Assembly: GCF_002865645.1 (NCBI RefSeq)
Contig: NW_020194684.1
Coordinates: 5,185,952-5,249,951, forward strand
From: Hyaloscypha bicolor E
Lineage: Eukaryota; Ascomycota; Leotiomycetes; Helotiales; Hyaloscyphaceae
Direction of reading: 5' to 3'
DNA length: 64,000 nucleotides
Shown: in pieces, positions 35,901-47,522 of the stretch
How positions within the stretch are numbered: position 1 is the stretch's first letter
Layout: every line of letters starts with the position of its first letter
Notes under the pieces: model-generated
The model's database searches: none
What the model was told of the DNA's origin: nothing
The model's input: the letters and a program-made list of their open reading frames with translations, nothing else
Program-made: the position numbers and the translations under genes

Positions 35901-38291
35901 ACATGGATCTGGAGCTTGCAATCAACAGCCCGGGGCAATAGCAGCCGTGGCAGAGGTAGAGCATAGCTGAGGAGGGGTTGTGTTGGGATTGAGCCTCCAT
36001 CGCGTGCGGTCCAGTTAGGCGCAAGATCTTGAAGGGGATCGACTCACGGGGTTAACCAGGTTAACAAGTGCTAGAAAAACTTCGATTCGGATGGGAAAGC
36101 AGGTAAAATCGAAAACACCGGCGATACGAAAGGACACGAGGGACCGAGATATCGACAGGAAACAATTGACGCAAACAGACCGTGACAACGAATTCGATAG
36201 GTTCGAGGATGATGATGGTGGGATGGAGAGGAGGAAGGAGGGAGGGAAGGGTAAGCAAGCGTCAGTAGGTAGGTAGGGAATAAGTGCGAGTGAGTGGTTG
36301 GCGGAGCGGAAGGAGGGGACGTGATCGATGGAGCTTGGGTCTAAACCTTCTGGTGCCGTGTAGTGAGCATGGTAGTGCAAACTTCGCCGGTCAAACAAGA
36401 CTGCGGGCGTAAAGCCAGAGGGGCAAAGGGCAGGGCAGCAGCAGGCTTGTACTGGCAGGCTTGCAAGTTGGGAGGAATTTGGGATCTGTGATTCGGTTCG
36501 GCTGCGGGTTTGTTTCGTTTCGTCCGTATTTCTCTTCCCTTCCTGCTCTTCCCATCCCGGAGATTTTCACACATGCGTTTCTCATCAGGACTCACTTCAG
36601 CTTGGACGGCCCTGGCCTGCCTGCCTGCCTTGGGGATGGGCCCTTTCATCTGCTTAAAATCGCGAGGGCCCCAGCGATGCGCGAGTGCGCAAGTTAGCTT
36701 TGAGTGGGGACTCTAGTGGGCTGCCGGACACAGGCTTGTGGCCTCTGCAAGGGCTGGGGGCCGTCCAGGAGGCGAGGCTTCCATGCTTACAACTATAACT
36801 AGACTCCGGTGCTATGGCATGGCCTGTGGAAGTGTGGATGGGTGGGTGGGTGGATGGGTCGATGGAGACGATGGTCTCTCTTTGCCTGTGCCTGTACGGT
36901 TGCCCTCCCGATCTTGCGTGGTGGTGCAGACACACACGTGCAGGGCTGCAGACTTTTTCGTTTGCGGCAACAGAAGCGGGAAGGACCAGGACCAGAGCAG
37001 CTGGCTACTGTACCGCCTACAGACTACAGCACGCTATGAACAATGCAATAATGGAATGAGGGGAGGGGAGCAGAGAGGGGAGCGCGATGAGGGGCTGAAG
37101 GCGGAAACGCGAACAATCGACACCAAACCCTTTTGGACCCTGGCCATCTTGCTTCGATCGAATTGCGACGCAGGAGGAGGCTTTTGAGAAATGGCGGATG
37201 AGCGATCAAATCGACTGGGGCCCAGACGGGTTTGCACGGTGACGCCATACCGGTCGCCGTAAAGCTGCCTTCCGTCATGGGGCCCTGGAAAGGGGGCTTG
37301 AGATGGCTTGCAACTTGTTGATTATATTTAGCTAGACGAGAGTCGACCGTGTTGGGATGAAGCTTCACACTCGCAAATCCTGTCGTGGGCCATGACAGCG
37401 ATGCGCCGACCAGAAGGGACCCGGAGCAATACCCCAACTCAAACTTCGAAGTTCTATCAAGCTTACCCCGAGGCATTCTTCTTTCATCCAGGTACCAGTG
37501 CCATCCTGAGACGGGCCGCCTGTAAGGGTGAAGACTCAAAGCGAGACGGACAGTACCGAGGATGAACTGGCTTTTGAATGAATGCCTCATCACATGCAGG
37601 ACCAGATTCATCAGAGACAGCTGGAAATTTGATACAAGCATGGCTTCTTGTGCTTGCAGGAGACACTTTCACGAGTCCTGCACCATTTCTCTAGATACAG
37701 AAGGTTGTTATGTATTCATGGGGACGGCGTTTGCTTTCTCTTCCATTCCCAAGATTCCACAACTTGTCATTTGTCTTTTTCCCGATACCAGTGTTTGTAA
37801 GAGCATGGTGAGAGAAGCAACTCAGGTGGACGTCATGTCCCAGACTCCCCAGTAGGCAGGGCTTCCAGAAATGAACATGAAACAGTTTTGGAGACAATAG
37901 CCACCATATCACATCAACCAATGAGTATATCACGGCAGTGGCTCGTGACTTTTTATTACGAGCGCCGAGGCAAGATGTCGGCGAAGACAAGCAGGAGTTC
38001 ACAGGGAGCAATTCCTGGGCCACCCGAAAGGTCCGCGAGCGGAACAAGGCGACAAGATCTTAACTTGGCATTCGGTATGTTCCAAATCTTCATCCAACAT
38101 TTTATGCATGTACTTTTTGGTCAAAGTATTATTACCAACATCGGCTCCCTTGACCCTGCCTTTTTGACCTCTTCCCTGTCAAAGGATACATCCTGAGCCC
38201 TTATTCGCCCCTCGCGAAGACCTATAAAACCCAACTAAGGCTTCTATACAAGTATAATAACTAACAACAATCCGATCTATCCTATCAGCCA
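32980..38291. other. 5.3-kb gene desert upstream of the RRM gene
   Basis: No intact gene recognised. Pyrimidine-rich minus-strand sequence at about 36100-36330 looks like a fungal 5' leader. The minus-strand segment about 34726-35108 reads as short coding-like pieces (ICRIDGRKLRAYLVKIDIRN in one frame, MMWKFCFGKGARLPFTIHEA in another) that I cannot assign or splice together. The rest is unassigned. Confidence 0.3.
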
Positions 38292-39073
38292 TTACAAAGC
38301 ACTTCCGCTCGCCTCCGACTCTTTCCAGACGAACAACTTTGCGGACCCAGGGACGAAGTCAATGACGAGGTTATCAATGAGCATACCACACGTCTCATCC
38401 TGCACATCACACCCCTCAGGCACGCCGTAATCCAAGGAGATGGTCTGCCTCCAACGATTGATTGACGCAACGATGGAACGATCTCATGCACGCAATCACC
38501 ACAGGCTCCCATTGGTCCCCAACGCAGAATCGAATCGACGCGGCCTCTCCCTCGGATATCTCATCTCATACTCGTTCCACCCATTCAGATCAAGATACAC
38601 GACTCAGACCACCACCCTCACCGCTGCAGGTGAAGGGGAAGCGTGTGACTTTATGCCTTTGTAGCGGCCGCTCAATCGAAGCCAAGATATATCACAGATG
38701 GTAGATCTTCTTCTTTTGGGGTCAATGAGAGAAGGTTCACCGACTCACCGACTCTTCATCCTCACCATTTCAACATCTCAAGTCTAGGCCCTCACAAAGG
38801 CAACCGCTCCTTCTCAGAACCGGCTCCTCGCATCTGACAGCTCATGACCCGCCACTTTATCATCCTCCTTCCACCCAAACAAACCCCTTGTTACCTGCCC
38901 TCATCCGCCTTCCCTTCGTCCCATCTCTCCCAATTCCCTTCCCAAAACATCCAATCCCTTGCCTCCCTTGTTCTCCAGAGGGGCCAAAACACGATTACCC
39001 CCCTTACATCCTCCCAATTCAAACAACTGGAGTGATGAGCAATCACATCCCACCCCAACCTCACGTAACACAA
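38292..39073 (-). pseudogene. Frameshifted coding relic or mis-sequenced gene of unknown family
   Basis: Minus-strand pieces with protein-like composition line up in order but in changing frames. They are WEDVRGVIVFWPLWRTREAR (about 39010-38890, followed by a possible GTAACA donor at 38888), FGWKEDDKVAGHELSDARSR (about 38880-38820), VNLLSLTPKEEDLPSVIYLG (about 38740-38680), IERPLQRHKVTRFPFTCSGE (38675-38615), and VYLDLNGWNEYEMRYPRERP (38600-38540). The end reads GSLW|QTISLDYGVPEGCDV and SAKLFVWKESEASGSAL, stop 38292-38294. The last junction is a good 51-bp intron (38449-38499). The changes at about 38680 and 38601 are single-base and have no room for introns. I do not recognise the family; the C-terminal half looks like a beta-rich fold. 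Either a recent pseudogene or two base-calling errors would explain it. Confidence 0.5.
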
Positions 39074-40195
39074 AAAACCCCTGCCACCCCCAGCAAATGA
39101 TCGACGATCGCCATCCAGGTTTGCCGTGGCGCCCTTGATTCCCCTTCGCGTTCCAAAATAACCTTATTTTAAATTATCCCCATTCCGTACCTGCTCAGCA
39201 AACCAACCACGGGACTTCAAACCCTCCACGGTGACACATCTTTCCGGGCTGGCATTGAGCTATCGGGTGAGGAAACTTTTTGTCTACTTCCTGCTTCTTG
39301 GAGCTGCAATTGCTTGCATGGCGCCGCCCAAAAATTGGTCATTCATCGGAGGCTCAACCTGAATAAGCTCCAAGGTCATCATCGCCTTCTAGACTCACCT
39401 CTACTGCTCCGCTGCAGACCGGCCTCAACTTCTCTACCTCCTGCCAAATAGAGTTTGTAAGTTCTTCCCTTCTGCCTCTTGTCAAATTCCAGATACTTGT
39501 GATCCTGGAAAAGCCTTACAACAAGTTCCTTCAAGCTACAGCCAATCAGGTAATCAATTCAATCAAAGATACAAATTCCTCGGTCATATGTATGTGTTCA
39601 CCTAGTGATCAAGGACATATCAAGCGCTTGAGATTCGGATCATGAAAAGATCCATTCCATCTGTCATCCTCAATCCATGCATCTACGTTCTAGTAAACTC
39701 TTTGTTTCTCTCCATCCCGCCCTCTCATCCATCATCATGAGAAAAAGATCAACATGAGAAAGAAGTCCAGCCCGCTCCAGCAGCTGACTTCGTCCCTTCC
39801 ATTCAGCGCAAGCCATGACGAACAACATGGAAAATGAAAAAGTAGGCCAAATCCCAACAGCCATGCAAATATGACGATGACCGACCCACGCCGCGTGAAG
39901 CATCCATCAGAATGAGCAGCAGCAAGTCAGTCGCCCTTGAACTCCATCCCCAGAAGAACGCCATCGCCAATGAGAGGTAAAGCACAGTAGACGAGTTACA
40001 AAGACAAGGCCGTTGGAAGGAGCTCGCAATGGATGGTATCTTAGGAAACAGGAGAAAAGGTCATAATATCTCGGAGTCTGCTTCGCTTCAGGGGACAAGA
40101 TCCCGCTCGAAAGCCGCCAAGACACAGAAGTATCAGAAATATTCTCTAGCTGCTATGTGCGCGCATGAGAAGCTGATGAGAGCTTAGCAAGGACT
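39074..40195. other. Region downstream of the histidine-kinase gene
   Basis: 40195 back to about 39670 is probably the kinase 3' UTR. 39080-39660 contains pyrimidine-rich plus-strand sequence without a supported ORF. Confidence 0.35.
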
Positions 40196-43100
40196 TCACT
40201 GGTGTTTGTTCGCGCTTTTACGTACTCTAGCCAAGGGATCTTCCCCATCTGCTTTCACGATTGCAGGGCTCTCCAAGCTTCCGTGGTTGATCGGGCCTGT
40301 CGTGGTGAATGGGCGAGGCTCGAGAGGCGGTCGTGGAACGGAGAGGGATGAATTTTCTGGTGTCGGAGTGGCCGACCCGTTTGTGATTGGAGTCTTGGGC
40401 TCATCCTTGGCGGAAGTTCGAACGTCTCGACCCTTCTCTAAAAGTGCTCCTCCTAGAGTAGCACACTTCAGGATTGTTTGGATGAGGTGATTTTGCTTGA
40501 GGGGCTTCGAGAGATATTCATCCATCTGTGCTTGAATGCACTTTTCTCTGTCACCAAGCATTGCATGAGCTGTGAGAGCAATGATTGGAGTCCTCTGCGT
40601 GCCGAGGCTTCGTTCATACTCTCGGATCTTTGCAGTGGCTTCAAATCCCCCCTAAACAAGGTCAGTATCCAAACAATTGTTTAAAACAACTCCCGCTTAC
40701 CATGATTGGCATTTGGACATCCATGAGGATGACGTCGTATCTCTTCTCCTTGATAGCATCAAGAGCCTCCTGACCGTTACCGACAACCGTAACAACATGG
40801 TGATACTTCTCTAAGATCTTCACAGCCAAACGTTGGTTGACGATATTATCCTCGGCAAGTAAGATATCGAAGGACTTGGTATTGTCAGCCAAGGATGGAG
40901 CAGCACGATTTTCTAATGCCGGAATCATGCCGTTGCCGAGATCGATGGCCAGGCAGGGGGTAGTCATATATGAAGTGATACCGAGGTCTAAGGCTGACTT
41001 CAAGCTGACATGAACGACTGGAGCCAAGAGCACAATGGGAATGTACTTGAACTCATCGATAGATCTCAAGCGTCGAGCGGTCTCAATAGAGTCCACGATA
41101 ATGACGTCGTAAGTGGAAGCAATTTTCGATCCGCCTCCAGCGACGTGAACGTTTCTCTCCGAATCGACCACAACAGGCACGAGACCAACTTGCCGAAGCA
41201 TCGAGACAATCTCCTTGCCATGTCCAGTCTGTCCTTTGTCAATGAAAAGGACGTTGTGACCTTGGTATGGCTTGAGTTGCTTCCCAATGAAGCCGATCTC
41301 GGAGGTAGCAAGTCGGACCGTGCAAGTGAAGTAGAAAGTGCTGCCCTTGCCGTACTGACTCTTCACCCAGACATCTCCTCTCATCAAGTTCACCAATCTC
41401 TTAGAGATAGAGAGCCCGAGGCCAGTTCCACCAAACTTTCTAGTCATAGACCCATCGGCTTGCTGGAAGGTATCGAAGATGAGATCCAGCTTGTCTGCTT
41501 GAATACCAATACCAGTGTCGGATACAGAGAATTCGATTGCATACTCATTTGGAGCACATTGGTCTTGCTCTGCCTTTCGAATCGTTAAGGAAACCTCGCC
41601 ATGTTCCGTAAACTTAATTGCATTGCCGACAAGGTTTAGGATGACTTGACGTAAACGGAAGGAGTCTCCAACGACGTGATCTGGGACTGAACTATCGACT
41701 CGGTATGTCAGGTCCAGGAACTTTTCGTTTGCCTTCACAGCCAGTGTCTTCAAAGCGTTGAAAACGGTTCCTCGGAGGGTGTACGGGATTTCTTCCATAA
41801 TCATGCGGTTAGCTTCGATCTTAGACAGATCCAAGATATCGTCAATGATGGTCAATAGACTGTTCGCTAAATTGTGAACAATATTCAACATTTCACGCTG
41901 ATATTGTGTAAGATCCGTATCCAAGGTAAGCTGTGTCATACCGATTATACCTGAATTTCGTTAGCTTATAATAGTTTAAAGGTTTAGCTTATTTAATAAT
42001 ACCATTCTACGAACTGTTAGCTTTTTGAACAAATGGGGGGCGTCGATTTACATACCACTTGTATTGAAGTTAGTGATAGTTCGTACAAATACAGTTAGCG
42101 AAGACGACAATGAGTAAAAAAAGAGAAGTCGAGAAGTTAGTAATGGAACGGTTAGTGATAAGTCCAAAAACGGGGTCCCGGGGGGCGAAGGTGCCTTTGA
42201 GGAGCGGAGAAGCACTTTGTGGTGCTTCTCGGAGGCCAGGTGAACGTCGAGGTTCTGCTTGTGGATAGCAGTATAGTTGCAAGGAGCCCAATGGTCCTTC
42301 TTGGTTGCAATCTTGGTGGCCCCTAGATTGGCGTTCTTGTGGATCTTGGGTGGAGCAAAGGCGCCTGAAGAGAGTGACTGCAATTGAGACAGAGGCGTTG
42401 TAGGTGCTTGGAGAACGGCGAAGGGTCCTGGACAGATGATGATGGAGAAGGAGGAGATGGGTCCTGCCAGTTATGGCTGGGAAGGAGGAGCTGGGGGCTG
42501 TGATGACTGGCAGGACCTATCGTATATCGTCGCTTCCATAATAGACAACTTACCCATTGAGGGAACGCACAAGGGAGAAAAAAAGGTAAACTTACTCGGT
42601 GTTCGAATCTCATGAGACATGTTCGCAAGGAATTCCGACTTCGTCCTGTTGGCGAATTCGGCAGCCTCTCTGGCGGCTGTGTTCCTCTGGATGGAGTCTC
42701 TTAGGTTGAAGACCATCTGGTTAATCTTGCGCTTCAACTCGTCCATTTCTCCGGATGCCTCGACGGTGATGAGCTTTGTGAAGTCTCCATCAGTGGCAGC
42801 ATTAGTGATATCGCCAAAAGCTCGGACTTGGGCCGTCAAGTTCATAGCCATGGTATTGACATCTAATCACGTTAGCAGAGCCCAAAGAAGGCTTTCTCGT
42901 CTGGAGATCAGCAGCTTACCAGTTGTGATCTCCTTCCACCGGCCACCGATACCAGCAACATCAGCTTGACCACCCATCTTTCCGTCGACGCCGACGTCCT
43001 TCGCAACACGTTGGACTTCGTTGGAGAAGATACTCAACCTGTCAACCATGTTGTTGATCGTCTCCTTCAGAACCAAAATCTCCCCAGCAGCTTCAACCTC

Positions 43101-45021
43101 GATCTTTTGGCTCATATCACCGTTGGCAATAGCTTGCGTAACAGTTGATATACCTCGGACTTGGGAGGTCAAATTGCTGGCCATAGTATTCACATTCTCG
43201 GTCAGGTCCTTCCACTTTCCTTCAACATTGTCAACTTGGGCCTGTCCACCGAGAGTTCCATCTGTTCCGACTTCCCTCGCAACCTTGCTGACTTCGAAAG
43301 CAAAGGTACCAAGTCTGTCAACCATGGTGTTGATAGTGTCTTTCAGCGAAGCGATTTCTCCTTGCACCTCGACTCCAATCTTTTTGGTTAAATCTCCCTT
43401 GGCTACAGCTGTAGTCACCTTGGCAATCTCTCGTACTTGCGTGGTCAAATTCATGGCCATTCCATTCACGTTTTCAGTCAGGTCTCTCCAAGTTCCCTCA
43501 ACGTCATGAACTGTAGCCTGGCCACCCAGTTTACCCTCAGTACCGACTTCCCTAGCGATCTTGGTGACTTCTCGGGCGAATTGCTGAAGTTGGTCCACCA
43601 TGGAATTGATAGTCTCTTTGAGCTGCTTGATCTCCCCCTTACACTCGGCTTGCACCTTCTGTGTGAGGTCTCCCTTGGCGACGGCTGTGGTGACCATGGC
43701 GATATCTCGAACTTGTGTTGTGAGATTGTTGGCCATAGCGTTGACATTGACTGTCAATGTGTTCCACATGCCCTTTACTCCCTCAATCTCTGCTTGACCA
43801 CCAAGAATACCCTCTGTGCCGACATCTCTGGCCACCCGAGTAACTTCAGCAGCGAATGTCCTCAACTGGTCCACCATGGTGTTAATGGTTTGTTGCAATT
43901 GCAGAATTTCTCCGCGGGCCGGTCTCTCGATCTTCTGGGTCAAGTCTCCATGTGCAACAGCAGTAGTGACGGCAGCAATTTCTCTGACTTGGTCGGTGAG
44001 ATTTTGCGCCATGACATTGACTGTATTCTGTTAGCACTCGTTCCAAGTACGTTGAATAGTTTGGGCATCTTTCGAAAGCATTGAGTTCTAATTCGGTGGG
44101 AAAGGCAATGTACCATTATCTGTGAGCTCCTTCCAGGTGCCATCGACCCCTGATATTTGTGCCTGGCCTCCCAAGATACCCTCTGTTCCAACCTCTCGAG
44201 CAACACGAGACACCTCGCTGGAGAAGATTTGGAGTTGGTCCATCATAGTATTAATCACCTTGGAATACGTTAGCGAAGAAAAGGGGAAAATAAGAGACAT
44301 TACTTACTCTCTTAAATGTTGTGATTTCAGGGTCCATTTCCACGGAATGAATCTGAACTTTCTTGCTCAAATCACCACGCGCCACAGCGGTAATGATTTC
44401 CCCAATCTCCCGCAAAGCCTTCTGGAAAGCTTCGTTGGCTTGCTGATGCTTCTTGAGCTCACGCTCGAGAGAAGCCACTCGTTCGACCTCATATTGATTG
44501 ATGGCTTTCTTTTGTTGCTGTGCCTGCTCCAACATCTGAGCCTGAATGGCGTCTTGTTTTTGCTTCCCACTCTGGATTTGCTTTGCTTGGTCGTCGATTT
44601 GTTGTTGGAGTGTCTCGATGAGCTCGTCGTTGCTGAGCCTCGGGAGCTTTTGAGGTCTTTCGCCCGTCGCACTCTCTCTCCCTGACAACAATGAGCTATT
44701 CGAGGACTTTCGCGTGGGATGATTCTTCGTTGCTGCCCGGCCTGGCCCGCCAGTCAGGACGTCAGCGAAAGCCGACGGAGCGCCGGTCTCATTGGGAGTG
44801 TCGGGCAGAGTCTGGTTGTTGACGCTGATTGCCTTCGTCTCCAAACATTGCACTCTCGCAACCAGAGCCGCAATATCACGCTCCAGAGCGAGCTTAGCAG
44901 GAGTATCAGCGCCTGGGAGCTTGATGAGCTGATGGTTTTGATAAGAGGTTGGGGCGATATGCGTATTCGTCGCGAGGCTTTGCAAGAGCGAACTGGCCGC
45001 CGAAAGGGTGGAATCGCCCAT
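40196..45021 (-). CDS. Group III hybrid histidine kinase with HAMP repeats (NIK1/OS-1/BOS1 type osmosensor)
   Basis: Minus-strand exons 45021-44308, 44258-44114, 44020-42920, 42862-42596, 42057-42056, 42006-42003, 41950-40701 and 40651-40196 encode 1312 residues, close to the ~1300 usual for this family. An N-terminal coiled coil is followed by six HAMP units with the recurring VTTAVAxGDLTxK and GGQAxVxxVxGTWxxLTxNV motifs. HisKA contains SHEIRTPMNGIIGMT (phospho-His ~737). HATPase_c has [15 protein letters not shown] and [14 protein letters not shown]-terminal receiver has ILLAEDN, LMDVQMP (phospho-Asp ~1155) and SKPL. It is a soluble sensor feeding Ypd1-Ssk1 and the HOG MAPK pathway, and the family is the target site of dicarboximide and phenylpyrrole fungicides. 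The RTP-MNG join requires two microexons (2 and 4 nt). All phases close with them and none does without them. Confidence 0.93.
42058..42595 (-). other. Unusually long (538 bp) intron in the kinase H-box with embedded zinc-finger-like sequence
   Basis: This intron runs from donor GTAAGT at 42595 to CAAG at 42058, preceded by a CACTAAC branch. The other introns of this gene are 49-93 bp. Inside, the minus strand reads [20 protein letters not shown] then [20 protein letters not shown] (about 42345-42225), resembling a U1/matrin-type C2H2 finger (C...H...H) although the first Cys pair is incomplete. A perfect 11-bp inverted repeat GGTCCTGCCAG / CTGGCAGGACC lies at 42460-42470 and 42507-42517. I infer an insertion of gene-derived or element-derived DNA into a pre-existing short intron. 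Confidence 0.55.
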
Positions 45022-46496
45022 TGTTGCGGACGCGTAGTGCAGCCAAAGCTGCCTTTGTATTACGTGGGTGCCGTTGTCTATCACGAAGGCATGAAGATTC
45101 GAAGTCGTCCCAAGATCGCAGGAGGAAATTTCACGAAGGCTAAAAGAGTGTCAGGTTGTTTATTTCCCCCAAACCGCTCCCACCGGGTTGATGCTTGGGC
45201 ACCGATTGGCGGTATGCCCTCGAAGAAGGCTGAGAAACCATGCACGTACCTTTACGAACCTCGTGTTCGATGATGCCCAAGTTCCCACAGACGCAGGTAT
45301 TGGAAGATTGTGAAGCTTTGCTCCCTTGTCGACACTATCCGAAGACAGAAGCGAGTGCCGACGTGCCGATCGAGGGAGCGCCCTACACGCAAAGGAGGGG
45401 GATGACTCGTGTGTTCTGGAGGAATCGAGGACGGCGGTCAGAGAGGGTAAGGAGCGTGACGCCGACAGCGTTCCTGGACCTGTTGACGGAAGGCTTCGAG
45501 GACAACGTTCGTTGCTAGAGTGGAAGGGCTCGAGACGGCTCGCTCATGTACATTGTACAGGTTTGCTCCTGCGCCTGCACCTGCGCTGCGCTGCGCTGCT
45601 CCTCGTCGAAGATGGTGGACCGTGTCTTGGTGCAGCTTAGCTCGAAGGCGTCCTGCACTGTCTGTTTGGCGGGCGCAACCTGCCGCTAGCGCAGTGGGAA
45701 CTTCGCTGAGTGGCTCGCGGCCGCGCCTCAGGTGCCTCTGGTGCCTCGCCTCGCCTGGCCTGCTGGCGTGCTCATGTCGAGGCCTGCCCGCCCCCCTGAA
45801 GGCTCGCCGCTGCTGATTTGCCTCTCCTCGCCGTTTGTGCACGCCCCAGTGGAAATGCCAATCGATCCCAATCAACCCCATCAATCCCATCAATCCCATG
45901 CGGGTGCGAGTCGATGCACAGGGCTCACGCCGCCCTTTCCAAGGCGCCTACGTACGTGGCGTTTTCGCACTGCAGCAACTGGACGGGGCCAACTTCCACT
46001 CACCACTGTCGTATGCGGCGCGTTCAATTTGCATTGGCATTTGGCAGAAAGTTGGAAGATGGGAATTCCTTCACGAGCTTCACCAAATTCCCATTGCCCA
46101 CAATTGCCGACAGTTACGGTTCTACAGAGGTCCAGAACTCTCTGCCCCCCGAACGGTCTGCGCCACGTATAGAACACCTAGTCAGAACTCACGATGTCTC
46201 TCCCTGCAAGCCTCCAAAGGACCCTGCGGAGACTGCCCCAGATTGCATACGGACTTGCCTCAGGGGTGAGTCCTGGGTAATATCCCCGAATCCCGTGGCT
46301 GCACGCTCTGGCAAGCAGTCACATACCGGTACGGTAACATAATAATAGAGTTTGGATAGACGACCCGTTGGGAACCGTGCATGAAAGAAATATGCATCGA
46401 AAACGGCATCCCGATTCGATTCGTCTAAATCCGGAGGTGCTCTCCTGCTCCGGATCCGTATGAATCAGCATGCCTTATTTGGAAACGGTTGGTTTC
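45022..46496. other. Upstream region of the histidine kinase
   Basis: Probably promoter and 5' leader of the kinase. It is GC-richer around 45540-45800, with overlapping frames on all strands (CTGCGCTG and CTCGCCTGGCCTG simple sequence). No gene is supported. Confidence 0.35.
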
Positions 46497-47245
46497 TTAT
46501 TTGACATCCGGGTCATCTTTTAAGATTTTCAACAGTAAAACACATAGTTCAACTCTAACAGTTGTCCAAAAAAGGGGGCGTGAGGGGCCGTTGAGGACCA
46601 CTATCTCAAAAGCCGTATGAACGAACCAGTACCCCTTCCTTAGACAGGCACGGCATATTCCCTTGAGATCGACCTCAGCTCCTCTCGCAATCAAACAAAA
46701 GTTTAGATAACCATCACTGAAACGTTTCAGATTAGCGAGCCAGCAGATCGTCCCCAGAAACACAATCCGATCTCCCCTTTGTCATCTGCCGAAGCGGCAA
46801 CGATCATCCGCCAGGTCCTGAAAAGCCGTGGAGGCCCCGAGCACGAACTCCCCCTTTTCCCATCCCCATCCTTCCAAAGCATCTAATGACATCACTAACA
46901 GCTCAGCCCAGCTCACCCTGTAGCTCTTGTGCGCATCAACGTTTCGGATGCGATCTCGTGTACCTGTGAAGTATCAATTCTCAATTTCTTTGTCAAACAG
47001 TGTCACTGATGAGCCCCTGTGTGATGCACTCACAGTCCAATTGATGGGTTGTTTACAAAGTCCGCACCACCGTCTATCACTAAGAACTCAGCAGACTTAG
47101 CAGTGGAGCGCCTCTCCACAAATGCCAAGCGTGATTTGCCTTTTCCTTTGGCTCGCGGCTGGCGTGCTTGGCGTGCCGTTGGGAAATGAGTGGAATGTTC
47201 TTGACTCTTTCTGCTCCGGCAGGATTTGTGGAGTCGAACCGTCAA
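46497..47245 (-). pseudogene. Ankyrin-repeat-like coding debris
   Basis: Minus-strand pieces resembling ankyrin repeats occur in different frames: GICGEALHC (about 47110), AKSAEFLVIDGGADFVNNPS (about 47100-47045), SYRVSWAELLVMSLDALE (about 46930-46880), LIARGAEVDLKG (about 46690-46655) and TAFEIVVLNG (about 46615-46590), ending in a stop at 46497. The patterns ALHC, (A/E)xLxxxGADxxN and TAFEIxVLNG are typical of fungal ankyrin arrays. Stops and frame changes separate them, so no intact protein is predicted. Confidence 0.35.
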
Positions 47246-47522
47246 ACGACGAGTGCGGCATTGCTTGTACGGCAGTAGACGGGATTTGGAACGTGGTTCG
47301 ATCTGTCAAAAGAATTGAACAAGAACAAAAGGGGATAGCCGAAGGAAAAGGGTTGTCTCAAGAAATTGTTTGGGGGGGCTAATGAGATTGATTGTTTAAG
47401 ACAACACTGAATTATACGCAGTATGGTATCTCTGTAGCAAACGCCGGCCCCATAACACCAGAATACGTCCGTATGCCTACATCCCAAACTCCTTGCAATG
47501 CAACCCCTAAAATGTAAACAAT

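Noticed and set aside
41010..44685. Long plus-strand ORFs (192, 162, 215 and 187 codons) across the histidine kinase
   Set aside because: They are shadows of the HAMP repeats and kinase domains, with no independent splice or domain support.
45326..45899. GC-rich overlapping ORFs upstream of the kinase
   Set aside because: They derive from repeated CTGCGCTG/CTCGCC simple sequence and are open on several frames at once.
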